Made by a program: the position numbers and the translations under genes
Part shown: positions 44,677-51,791 of the stretch, piece by piece
Numbering within the stretch: the first letter of the stretch is position 1
How the letters are laid out: each line of letters begins with the position of its first letter
DNA from: Sphingomonas sp. 28-63-12
GTDB lineage: Bacteria > Pseudomonadota > Alphaproteobacteria > Sphingomonadales > Sphingomonadaceae
Assembly (NCBI GenBank): GCA_002281535.1
Contig: NCGD01000001.1
Location: forward strand, 1-64,000
Direction of reading: 5' to 3'
DNA length: 64,000 bases
The notes under the pieces: model-generated
Seen by the model: the letters and a program-made list of their open reading frames with translations, nothing else
Databases searched by the model: none
Told to the model about the DNA's origin: nothing

Positions 44677-45712
44677 GAATTTACGCGACACTGACGGTGT
44701 CGCAGTTAAATTCAATCCTTGGCATGATCCCCGCAACGGGCGCTTCACCTTTGCGCCGGGTGGCGTTTCGTCTTCTTCTCACAAGCGAATCGGCGGATTC
44801 GGCGCGACAACGATTGGGCAGCCCGGGCAAGGGAGCAAGCCACGAGATCCATCAAGTGTCGGCACCGGCGGCCCAGCGCCCGTAGCGAACATGGCAAGGC
44901 GGCCTGTGCGGCCAGGCCCGCCGATGGGGCGCGGTCCCAATAGCCGCGCTTTTGAAGACCCTATGACGCTTGAGCAGGCCTTTCCCGGGCTGCGAAATTC
45001 CCCTGGGGGTGCAATCATCGCCGTTGCCGACGATATTTTGGGCCTCTCTGGCCCGGCAAACGAGTTGACGGCGGAATTGCTGCAATATCAGGTCCGGCAA
45101 CTCAGCGCGCAGATCAAGGCGATCGACCCGAAATGGCATTATGACGAAATCGTGCCAGTCGACGCGTTGGGATCGCCGATCGTCACGCTGCAGGGTCTGA
45201 ACGCGAAGGTGAACAACCTTCGTTTGCAGCGCGCCGCCGTCGTCGCACGAGTCAAGGGCGATTACGGTCCGCTTCAGGTCGAGACGCTGCGCTTCGTGCA
45301 ACGACGTGCAGACAGTGCCTACGAAGACGGACTGGCTTTGTTAAAGACCGGGCGCCTCAAGCCGAACTTGTCCCCGAACGAAGCGTTGGGTAATTATATT
45401 GATCGGCGGGTTCGCGAGGATCTTCGTCAGCGCTACAATCTACTCGGGATCGATTCGGGAGGAACTGGGCCTGTTCGCGTAAACCGACGAGAGTATGACA
45501 CCTCGGGGGATGACGCGACCTATGTTCGGCCTGACTCCCGCGTGACGGACGTTGCATTCGACTGGACATTGACACGTAAGACAGCCGGCACGCAGCAGGT
45601 AAGGGGCTTTTTCAACACCGATTTTCGGCCGAACCGCGTCGTCATCATTCGCCCAAGCCAGCTCGGCGTCGATCACACCTACGTCATTGCCCGTCCGGAG
45701 ACGAAACGATGA
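44609..45712 (+). CDS. Putative polymorphic toxin, cassette 1 (nuclease-like C-terminus)
   Basis: A 367-residue protein. Start ATG 44609 has GAGGGG ahead. Residues 1-50 are a module shared with the neighbouring broken gene (ERRRAFSVWLRTGRLP, VKFNPWHDPRNGRFTFAPGG). A Gly/Pro-rich linker and a helical middle follow. The C-terminal 130 residues are unique: YVRPDSRVTDVAFDWTLTRK, QQVRGFFNTDFRPNRVVIIR. The spaced Asp and TLTRK pattern suggests a PD-(D/E)xK-like nuclease, as inference. The stop overlaps an acidic small gene (ATGA), the usual immunity position. The secretion route is not known and no signal peptide is seen. Confidence 0.65.
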   Translation: MIQISDNERRRAFSVWLRTGRLPNLRDTDGVAVKFNPWHDPRNGRFTFAPGGVSSSSHKRIGGFGATTIGQPGQGSKPRDPSSVGTGGPAPVANMARRPVRPGPPMGRGPNSRAFEDPMTLEQAFPGLRNSPGGAIIAVADDILGLSGPANELTAELLQYQVRQLSAQIKAIDPKWHYDEIVPVDALGSPIVTLQGLNAKVNNLRLQRAAVVARVKGDYGPLQVETLRFVQRRADSAYEDGLALLKTGRLKPNLSPNEALGNYIDRRVREDLRQRYNLLGIDSGGTGPVRVNRREYDTSGDDATYVRPDSRVTDVAFDWTLTRKTAGTQQVRGFFNTDFRPNRVVIIRPSQLGVDHTYVIARPETKR

Positions 45713-46104
45713 GCGGCCCCAATCCCTACTTCAACTCAAAGCCATATATTCCGGTATCGCTCAGTGAAATCTACGATACGCTGGGATCGATGATTCTTGG
45801 CGCGCCGACCTTTGTTGATCGGCTAGGTGACTTTCCAGACCGCAACATCGACAGCGAATTCAACAAGCTTACGCAAGGCTTCGGCCTCGTTCGCAAGAAA
45901 CTAGGCGAGGAACGCTACGCACGACTGATGGATTTAGCAGCGCGAGCCAAGGACCTGTTCGCTGCCGATCAAGAGGATATGAACGGCAAAACCGATGAGG
46001 GACGCGCATTGCTGTTTGAAATCGAGGACGAAATACAAGACGCCCGCCGCCTCCGGGTGAAGGCGAAACTTCCGGACGACGAGGACGAAATTACGGGCGA
46101 TTGA
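45709..46104 (+). CDS. Putative immunity protein, cassette 1
   Basis: A 131-residue, strongly acidic, helical protein (FNKLTQGFGLVRKKLGEERY, EIEDEIQDARRLRVKAKLPD, end DDEDEITGD). It starts inside the toxin stop codon and ends where the cassette 3' repeat begins. Size, charge and position fit a cognate immunity protein for the preceding toxin. No family recognised. Confidence 0.6.
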   Translation: MSGPNPYFNSKPYIPVSLSEIYDTLGSMILGAPTFVDRLGDFPDRNIDSEFNKLTQGFGLVRKKLGEERYARLMDLAARAKDLFAADQEDMNGKTDEGRALLFEIEDEIQDARRLRVKAKLPDDEDEITGD

Positions 46105-46156
46105 CGGAAATTCTCCAATAATCTGCGTGCTCAGCTTCGTCCCCTATGGGGCACCA
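46103..46156 (+). repeat. Cassette 3' repeat, copy 1
   Basis: GACGGAAATTCTCCAATAAT followed by CTGCGTGCTCAGCTTCGTCC and CCTATGGGGCACCAC. The same order recurs at 47747-47801 after the second immunity gene with few changes. It begins at the immunity stop codon. Confidence 0.85.
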
Positions 46157-46179
46157 CACTCCTGAAGTCGACCATCATT

Positions 46180-46332
46180 GAGGACAAAGCTGGGCACTGG
46201 AGCCGGACTTAGCGAAAGGCGTTGGGCGTTCTTCGCCTGACGTGTCGGAAAATGTTGCTGCCATGTTCTCGCCGCATTGAGCAGCGAGCGGCGACGCGCT
46301 TTTTCTGTTTGGCTGCGCACAGGCAGGTTGCC
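46180..46332 (+). repeat. Cassette 5' repeat, copy 2 (with internal deletion)
   Basis: Nearly identical to 44496-44676 except that about 30 bases between two GCGAG/ACGAG boundaries are missing, which removes the ribosome-binding site and ATG of the toxin gene. It begins with the 19-base inverted repeat GAGGACAAAGCTGGGCACT. Confidence 0.88.
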
Positions 46333-47362
46333 CCAGATTTCAACCGCCGACGGTGTCGAACGCAAATTCAACCCCTGGCACGATCCCTTGGATGGCCGTT
46401 TTACCTTTGCCGGCGCAGGGCGCCATTATGGGGCAGGCGGGGCCGGGTTAAGCAGTCGCGCCAACGGCCGTAACCCCGGGTCTATCGATCGCCAATAGCC
46501 CCGCCAGCCTCGGATAGCAGCGCGCCCGAGCACAGTAGCTTCGACCCCCATGCAAGCGGGGCAGCCCAGCAGGAACCCGCCTTCTCCCGCGGCGATCCAG
46601 CCACTGCCGAAGCCCACCGTTTCGCAGCGAGACGATCTGCCAAATCCGGTCGCCGAGTTTATCGTGGGTGCCGCTGAAGGGGGATATGAGGTGATGAGGG
46701 GGACCGTTGCCGGCACATATGCCGCCTTGACGACGAGCCCAGTCACTACGCTTGGCAATGCCGGTCGCAGCATCGCCGGCATGATCGATACAGCGATAGC
46801 CGCCGAGGATACGCCGGCCAAAGTTCAAATTTCACGTGCCGCAGACGCGATCGCCAATGCTTCTCCGCGCGATATTGGTCGTGCCACGGGAACAACCGCA
46901 GCCAACTTGGCGCTGGCAGTTGCGCCGGGAGCGGCGCTAGCCCGATTTTCGCCGATGCGCCGACTCTGGATGGCAAGGCCTTCTCCAGGTCCTTTTCCCC
47001 CGCCGGAGATCAAGTGGGTAAGGGAAAATCTAGGTCGCGACACCCCTGCAAAGCGGTACAACGACACGGCGCCGGGTGCCCGGCCTGGGCAAGCGCCGAT
47101 ATTGATGCGGACATTGCAAGACGGTTCGAAGCGGCCCGTAAAGTTCGATGGTTTCCGTGGCGAGTATGTCATCGATCGAAAATTGAAAGTGGTCGATGCA
47201 CCACATGCACGCGATCAGCTGCTAAGGCAGTCTGACGTATTGGCACAGCATCGCCTTATTGGGATATGGGAGGTTCCAACACCCGCCCAAAAGATCAAGG
47301 CCCTAAAGTTGCTCAAGAGAATGAAGGTAACTAATATAAGGGTAAGGGTCGTTAAACCATGA
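46277..47362 (+). pseudogene. Broken toxin gene, cassette 2 (REase-fold C-terminus)
   Basis: The shared N-terminal module is present (RRRAFSVWLRTGRLP, KFNPWHDPLDGRFTF) but the ATG has been deleted, leaving only TTG 46277, and an in-frame TAG stops it at 46496. Past the stop the same frame continues from 46550 for 270 residues: a pre-toxin helical part (NPVAEFIVGAAEGGYEVMRG, TTAANLALAVAPGAAL), then VKFDGFRGEYVIDRKLKVVD, QLLRQSDVLAQHRLIGIWEV and RVRVVKP. This C-terminus resembles the restriction-endonuclease-fold toxin 5 domain (Asp, then D-R-K), a DNase. The toxin is probably silent. Confidence 0.65.
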
Positions 47363-47670
47363 TTACCGAACAAATTGCGCGCATCGTTGCCGATTTTATG
47401 GTCTTCCTGTCGCTCACTGATGAAGATGAGCTAAATCTTGATACATCAGTTGAGATGATGGAGAATCTCGCCGGACGACTTGAGGAGATGGATAAGGGAT
47501 TTCTTCGAGATTTAGTCGACGCCTTTGCGGTGATTGCTGAAGAGTATAGCGGCGAAGCGAAAGAGGTGGTGCGAAACATTGCGCATAGCTTCTATCTTGA
47601 AGAGGCATTGGCAGCTGACGATCCTGTCAGGCTGGCCGAGTTGGAGGCCTTGCGCGACGCGCGGGACTGA
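47359..47670 (+). CDS. Putative immunity protein, cassette 2
   Basis: A 103-residue, very acidic, helical protein (FMVFLSLTDEDELNLDTSVE, MMENLAGRLEEMDKGFLRDL). It overlaps the broken toxin stop by ATGA, exactly as in cassette 1. The reading frame is intact although its toxin is damaged. It shares no visible sequence with the cassette 1 immunity protein, as expected for matched specific pairs. Confidence 0.6.
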   Translation: MITEQIARIVADFMVFLSLTDEDELNLDTSVEMMENLAGRLEEMDKGFLRDLVDAFAVIAEEYSGEAKEVVRNIAHSFYLEEALAADDPVRLAELEALRDARD

Positions 47671-47746
47671 ACACCGGCAATGCCAAAGCGGGGCGATGGG
47701 AGGGAAGCACAAGCTAACGGCCGATGCCTTCCTTCTCGCCGCGACT

Positions 47747-47801
47747 GACGGAAATTTCCCAATGATTTGAGTGCCCAGCTTTGTCCTCTATGGGGCACCA
47801 C
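47747..47801 (+). repeat. Cassette 3' repeat, copy 2
   Basis: GACGGAAATTTCCCAATGAT, then TTGAGTGCCCAGCTTTGTCC and TCTATGGGGCACCAC, matching 46103-46156. It contains the right-hand 19-base inverted repeat. The stretch between it and the SRPBCC gene stop at 47941 shows no gene. Confidence 0.85.
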
Positions 47802-47940
47802 TTGCCGAAACCCGCAAACAAGCTGGGTTTTTGCCGACATCGTCACCGACTGTCCGAGAACCGGCGTTGCCATCATGAACGGCCGACCACCAAGGCCAGT
47901 GGCTCACCGCCCAAGAGAAGACCTTCCACCGCGGCGAGTT

Positions 47941-48456
47941 TCACGACCCGCCCTGCTCGCCCGTGATCGAGAGCAATTCGTCGAGCTGCTCCAGCTGCTC
48001 CGGCAATCCAGCCGCCGAACCCTGTAGCGCCTCCTCAAGTGCCTCTTTGGTCGGATAGACTTCGTGGAAAGTCAGCAATGTCTTCCCGCCCCGGCCCTCA
48101 AAAGTCACGGTCGTGATCGCGCCCTCTTCGCCCTCGTCATTGGTCCACACGATGCGCTCGTTCGGCACCACCTCGAGATACTTGCCATAAAAGGCCATGC
48201 TATCTGAACTGCCGAAGCCGAATTCCAGCCGATATTTGCCCCCGGTACGGACGTCCATCTCGCACGATAGGAGCGAAACGCCGGCCACTGATTGTGGCAT
48301 CCACCAGCGCCGGAACAGATCGGCCTGGCTCCACGCGCGGTAAACCGTGCTTGGCGGCGCATCGAAGGTCCGCGTTACGACAAGTTCGCGATCTCCTTTG
48401 CGTTCGACCGACGTGCGGTTCTGCGCGCCACCGGCATTGCTACGATCCTGAGCCAT
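47941..48456 (-). CDS. SRPBCC/AHSA1-family protein
   Basis: A 171-residue protein starting at ATG 48456 (MAQDRSNAGG). AHSA1/SRPBCC features are VVTRTFDAPPSTVYRAWSQA, LFRRWWMPQSVAG, GGKYRLEFGFGSSDS and GKTLLTFHEVYPTKEALEEA. This helix-grip fold binds hydrophobic ligands. Its start overlaps the end of the ArsR-type regulator gene by 17 bases; ArsR plus SRPBCC is a recurring two-gene unit whose ligand is unknown. Confidence 0.82.
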   Translation of the reverse strand: MAQDRSNAGGAQNRTSVERKGDRELVVTRTFDAPPSTVYRAWSQADLFRRWWMPQSVAGVSLLSCEMDVRTGGKYRLEFGFGSSDSMAFYGKYLEVVPNERIVWTNDEGEEGAITTVTFEGRGGKTLLTFHEVYPTKEALEEALQGSAAGLPEQLEQLDELLSITGEQGGS

Positions 48457-48796
48457 TGCTTTCCTCCTGCTGCATTTCGCTGATGATGGCGTCCAATGCG
48501 TCGAACCGGTCCTCGAAGAGCTTGCGATGCACTTCAATCCATGCCGCCTCTGCCTCGAGGCCGCCTTTCCCAAGCTTGCAGGTTCTCACCCGTCCCACCT
48601 TTTGCGTGACCACGAGCCCCGCCCGCTCCAGAACCTGAACGTGCTTCTTCATCCCGGTCAGCGTCATGTGGAAATTATCCGCGAGACTGGTGATCGACGC
48701 ATCCGCTCGCCCAAGTTGTTCGATGATGCCGCGGCGGGTCGCATCGGACAGCGCGGCAAACGAGCGATCAAGAGCGGGGCTGATATACTGAACCAT
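48440..48796 (-). CDS. ArsR-family transcriptional regulator
   Basis: A 118-residue winged-helix regulator from ATG 48796: LDRSFAALSDATRRGIIEQL, ITSLADNFHMTLTGMKKHVQ as recognition region, VLERAGLVVTQKVGRVRTC as wing. No metal-binding cysteine pair of the classic arsenic type is seen. It controls the overlapping SRPBCC gene. A 7+7 base palindrome spans its own start codon, suggesting autorepression. Confidence 0.85.
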   Translation of the reverse strand: MVQYISPALDRSFAALSDATRRGIIEQLGRADASITSLADNFHMTLTGMKKHVQVLERAGLVVTQKVGRVRTCKLGKGGLEAEAAWIEVHRKLFEDRFDALDAIISEMQQEESNGSGS

Positions 48797-48806
48797 ATAG
48801 TTCAGT
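48787..48806. promoter_or_regulatory. Palindromic operator candidate at the arsR-type start
   Basis: ACTGAAC-CATATA-GTTCAGT: perfect 7-base arms with a 6-base spacer, covering the ATG at 48794-48796. Binding of the dimeric regulator here would block its own expression. Confidence 0.5.
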
Positions 48807-48958
48807 TTATATCCTCCGCGCGCTGGGAGTGCAAGGGGCCGAAATTTGCTGGTGACCTGAGTGCCCATCAGAGGCCCCTGTAGGCCACATGTGCGCCGTG
48901 CGGGCGATGTCGCGACTGGCGCTGGCCCAACCCCTGCCTCGATCGCGTGTGCTGCAAG

Positions 48959-48987
48959 AAAAACCCCGATGGCTTTCGCCACCGGGG
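48959..48987 (-). terminator. Intrinsic terminator of the flagellin gene
   Basis: Read on the minus strand: CCCCGGTGGC, loop GAAA, GCCATCGGGG, then five T residues. It stands about 80 bases after the flagellin stop codon and is a strong rho-independent terminator. Confidence 0.9.
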
Positions 48988-49068
48988 TCATCTGCACTCC
49001 TTTGGAAGGAAGGAGGCCGAGCGGCTCCGACACCCTTGACGGGGGGCGGCGCCGGAGCCGTTTCCTGA

Positions 49069-49878
49069 TTACTGGAGCAGCTTGAGCACGCCCTGCTGCG
49101 ACTGGTTCGCCTGAGCGATCAGGGCAGTCGATGCCTGGCTGAGGATCTGAGCACGGGCCAGGTTGGTCGTTTCGGTCGAGAAGTCGACGTCTTCGATCCG
49201 GCTGCGCGCGTCGGTGAGGTTCGCCACGCTGTTGGTCAGATTGGCGACAACCGAGCTCAGACGGCTCTGGCCGGCACCCAGCGTTGCCCGGGTGGTGTTG
49301 GTGTCGGTCAGCGCCGTGTCGATATCGCCAAGCGCGGTGTTGGCACCACCAACCGTGGTGATGTCCGATGCGATGACAGCAGTAAGATCCAGGCCACCAA
49401 CATCGAGCGAAACAGTGTCGCCCGATGCCGAGCCGGTCTGAATGTCGACCGTCGCCGCCGTCGAACCGACCAGAGCAACGCCGTTGAACTTCGTCTTCGC
49501 CTGAATGTCCGTCAGCTGTGCCGTGAGCTGCGTGACTTCTGCCTGCAGGTTGGTGCGATCGCCGGCCGAATAGGTGCCGGAAGCCGACTGCACGGCAACT
49601 TCACGCAGTCGCTGCAGAATGTTGGTGACTTCGCCGAGTGCGCCGTCAGCGGTCTGCGACAGTGCGATGCCGTCATTGGCGTTGCGGATCGCCTGGTTGG
49701 TGCCGCGGATCTGCGAAGTGAACGAGGACGCGATGGCGAGGCCGGCGGCGTCGTCCTTCGCGGAGTTGATGCGCTTGCCGGTCGACAGGCGCTCGATGCT
49801 GGTCGACAGCGCGGCGCTGGCCGAATTGTTCGCGTTGCTGGCTTTCAGCGCGGCGACATTGGTTCCGATAACAGTCAT
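49069..49878 (-). CDS. fliC: Flagellin
   Basis: A 269-residue flagellin starting at ATG 49878 (TGGAGA eight bases upstream). The conserved N-terminal D0/D1 ([40 protein letters not shown]) and C-terminal D1/D0 ([40 protein letters not shown]) flank a short central domain of only about 90 residues. The short length is typical of alphaproteobacterial flagellins. It is the filament subunit. Divergent from the flagellar operon, with its own terminator. Confidence 0.95.
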   Translation of the reverse strand: MTVIGTNVAALKASNANNSASAALSTSIERLSTGKRINSAKDDAAGLAIASSFTSQIRGTNQAIRNANDGIALSQTADGALGEVTNILQRLREVAVQSASGTYSAGDRTNLQAEVTQLTAQLTDIQAKTKFNGVALVGSTAATVDIQTGSASGDTVSLDVGGLDLTAVIASDITTVGGANTALGDIDTALTDTNTTRATLGAGQSRLSSVVANLTNSVANLTDARSRIEDVDFSTETTNLARAQILSQASTALIAQANQSQQGVLKLLQ

Positions 49879-50000
49879 GATCGTATCTCCATTTGCCTGA
49901 CGCTCCTTGTCGCCCCCCATCCGAAGAGCCGAGCCGTCAGCAAGGTAAACGACCGCCCGCGCCAGGCATTAAGGAAAATCGACAACCACATTTCGCACCA

Positions 50001-50072
50001 GGCGGAAAATTGCCGGATCCGCCTTCCGCGCCCCGGCGGCACCCCGTGGCCAAGGCGGAAAATAATTGCCGG
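50001..50072. promoter_or_regulatory. Paired repeat motifs between flagellin and flbD-like genes
   Basis: GGCGGAAAATTGCCGG (50001-50016) and GGCGGAAAATAATTGCCGG (50054-50072) are two near-identical, partly palindromic motifs 53 bases apart in the 263-base divergent region. They may bind the flagellar activator encoded next. I searched for sigma-54 boxes (GG-N10-GC) and found none with correct spacing. Confidence 0.45.
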
Positions 50073-50141
50073 CAGGCGGTGATGGTTAACTGTTGATTTA
50101 CCCTATTTGCCCCATGTCGAGGACATCCAAGGGGGAATTCA

Positions 50142-51428
50142 ATGCGTTCCATCTATCCATCGGCAGCAGTGCTTCGACAGAAATATGCACTGGTTTCCTC
50201 GCTGCGGACACAAGGCTTTGCCATCGGCGCGCTTGACGAGGGCAAGCCGCAGCCGGGCGATCTGTTCCTGATCGCAGAAGGCGAAGCCCCGCCAGCGCCT
50301 GCGCGAACGGTCGTGATCGGCGATGCGGGCCGCTATGTCGTGCCGGGGCGCGATGGCAACCCGGCGCGGATCGCCTATGCGCCCGAAGACGCCGCTGTCG
50401 GCGACGGCTTCGCCCGCGCGCTGGTTGCCGGTGCCGACATGCCAACCGCTGCCGATCCCGAGAGCCTGGCCCTCTATGCGCTGGCCGAACGCGTCGCTGC
50501 CGCCGACATCACCGTGCTGATCAATGGGCCGACCGGGACCGGGAAGGAAGTGCTGGCCCGCGCCATCCACAACGGATCAGCGCGCAGGGACGGTCCGTTC
50601 GTGGCGATCAACTGCGCCGCCCTGCCCGAATCGATGCTCGAAGCTTTGCTGTTCGGCCATCAGAAAGGTGCCTTTACCGGCGCTTCCTCGGGCGGCGAGG
50701 GGTTTTTCCGCGCGGCAAATGGCGGCACGTTGCTGCTCGACGAAATTGCCGAAATGCCGCTCCAGCTGCAGGCCAAATTGCTGCGGGCGTTGCAAGAGCG
50801 CGAGGTTGTGCCGCTCGGCGCATCGGTGCCCGAGCCAATCGACGTCCGCGTGATCGCCTGTGCGAACCGCGATTTGCAGACTGAGGTGGCCGAAGGCCGT
50901 TTCCGGGCCGATCTCTATTACCGGCTCAGCGTGTTTCCTCTCTCGACCAAGCCGCTGGCCGAGCGCCGGCTCGATATTCCGGCGCTGACCGCGACGATGG
51001 TGCTGCGCCACGCGGTTGGCCGCGCGACGATCCCCTGGCCCGATGTCTCCGCGATCGACGTGCTGGTCCAGCATGACTGGCCCGGCAATGTCCGCGAGCT
51101 CGAAAATGTCATTCAGCGCGCATTGCTGTTCGCCGCCGGCGACACGATCAGCGCGGCACATATCCTGTTCGATCGCCCGGCGGCGGCGCCAGCGTTGGTG
51201 CCGGTTCGCGATGCTGTGCCGTCGACCCTGGGCAACATCGTCCAGATGTCGGAGTTCCAGGCCATTCGTGACACATTGGCTGCCTGTGGCGGCAGCCGGA
51301 TTGAAACCGCACGGCGGCTTGGCATTTCGGAGCGCACGCTGCGCTACCGCCTCGCCAAGGCGCGCGAACAGGGCGAAGACATTACCCCGGCCTATGGCAA
51401 CGGGTATAACAAGGTGGCATCGGCATGA
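50142..51428 (+). CDS. flbD: Sigma-54-dependent flagellar transcription activator (FlbD-like)
   Basis: A 428-residue protein; AGGGGG precedes ATG 50142. Residues 1-100 look like a degenerate receiver domain without an obvious phospho-acceptor Asp. The AAA+ domain follows: Walker A NGPTGTGKE (129-136), sigma-54 contact loop GAFTGA (176-181), GGTLLLDEIAEMPLQLQAKL. A Fis-type helix-turn-helix ends it (TARRLGISERTLRYRLAKAR). It activates class II/III flagellar genes. It heads the fli operon, overlapping fliE by ATGA. Confidence 0.88.
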   Translation: MRSIYPSAAVLRQKYALVSSLRTQGFAIGALDEGKPQPGDLFLIAEGEAPPAPARTVVIGDAGRYVVPGRDGNPARIAYAPEDAAVGDGFARALVAGADMPTAADPESLALYALAERVAAADITVLINGPTGTGKEVLARAIHNGSARRDGPFVAINCAALPESMLEALLFGHQKGAFTGASSGGEGFFRAANGGTLLLDEIAEMPLQLQAKLLRALQEREVVPLGASVPEPIDVRVIACANRDLQTEVAEGRFRADLYYRLSVFPLSTKPLAERRLDIPALTATMVLRHAVGRATIPWPDVSAIDVLVQHDWPGNVRELENVIQRALLFAAGDTISAAHILFDRPAAAPALVPVRDAVPSTLGNIVQMSEFQAIRDTLAACGGSRIETARRLGISERTLRYRLAKAREQGEDITPAYGNGYNKVASA

Positions 51429-51787
51429 GCGGTATCGGTGGTGTCGGCGGCCCGATGGGGGTCGATCGCGTGCTCGCCTTGCGGGCGCAAATCCTTGAGA
51501 AAAACCAGGCGCTGCAGCGCGCCGGCGCCAATGCAACCGCGCCAACGACCCAGGCAGCAAGCGGCCCGGGCAGCTTTGGCGATACGCTGCAGCAGGTCCT
51601 CAATGGCGTCAACGGCGCACAGGCCAAGGCGGGCGATCTCAGCGCAGCCTATGAGCGCGGGGAGAATGTCGACATCGCCAAGGTGATGCTGGCCCGCCAG
51701 GAGGCCTCGATCGGCTTCGAGGCGACGCTGCAAGTCAGGAATAAGCTTCTGTCCGCTTACAAGGACATCATGAGCATGCCGGTTTAA
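51425..51787 (+). CDS. fliE: Flagellar hook-basal body protein FliE
   Basis: A 120-residue protein with SFGDTLQQVLNGVNGAQAKA and the conserved end KVMLARQEASIGFEATLQVR NK plus YKDIMSMPV. FliE joins the MS ring to the rod. It starts inside the activator gene stop (ATGA) and is followed by fliF after four bases. Confidence 0.92.
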   Translation: MSGIGGVGGPMGVDRVLALRAQILEKNQALQRAGANATAPTTQAASGPGSFGDTLQQVLNGVNGAQAKAGDLSAAYERGENVDIAKVMLARQEASIGFEATLQVRNKLLSAYKDIMSMPV

Positions 51788-51791
51788 TCCC

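Larger units (their letters stand above)
46180..47788. mobile_element. Candidate mobile cassette 2 bounded by 19-bp inverted repeats
   Basis: GAGGACAAAGCTGGGCACT at 46180-46198 is the exact reverse complement of AGTGCCCAGCTTTGTCCTC at 47770-47788. Between them lie the broken toxin gene and its immunity gene, 1609 bases in total. Cassette 1 shows diverged versions of the same ends (44496-44511 and 46127-46142). No recombinase is encoded inside, so any movement would need an enzyme supplied elsewhere. No target duplication is evident. Confidence 0.4.

Noticed and set aside
44470-47801. Integron cassette array with attC sites
   Set aside because: The repeats lack the attC core GTTRRRY layout, each cassette has two genes with its own leader, and no integron integrase is present in the window.
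49879-50141. A sigma-54 (-24/-12) promoter for flagellin or the flbD-like gene
   Set aside because: Several GG and TTGC boxes occur but none with the strict ten-base spacing; the nearest have nine or eleven.
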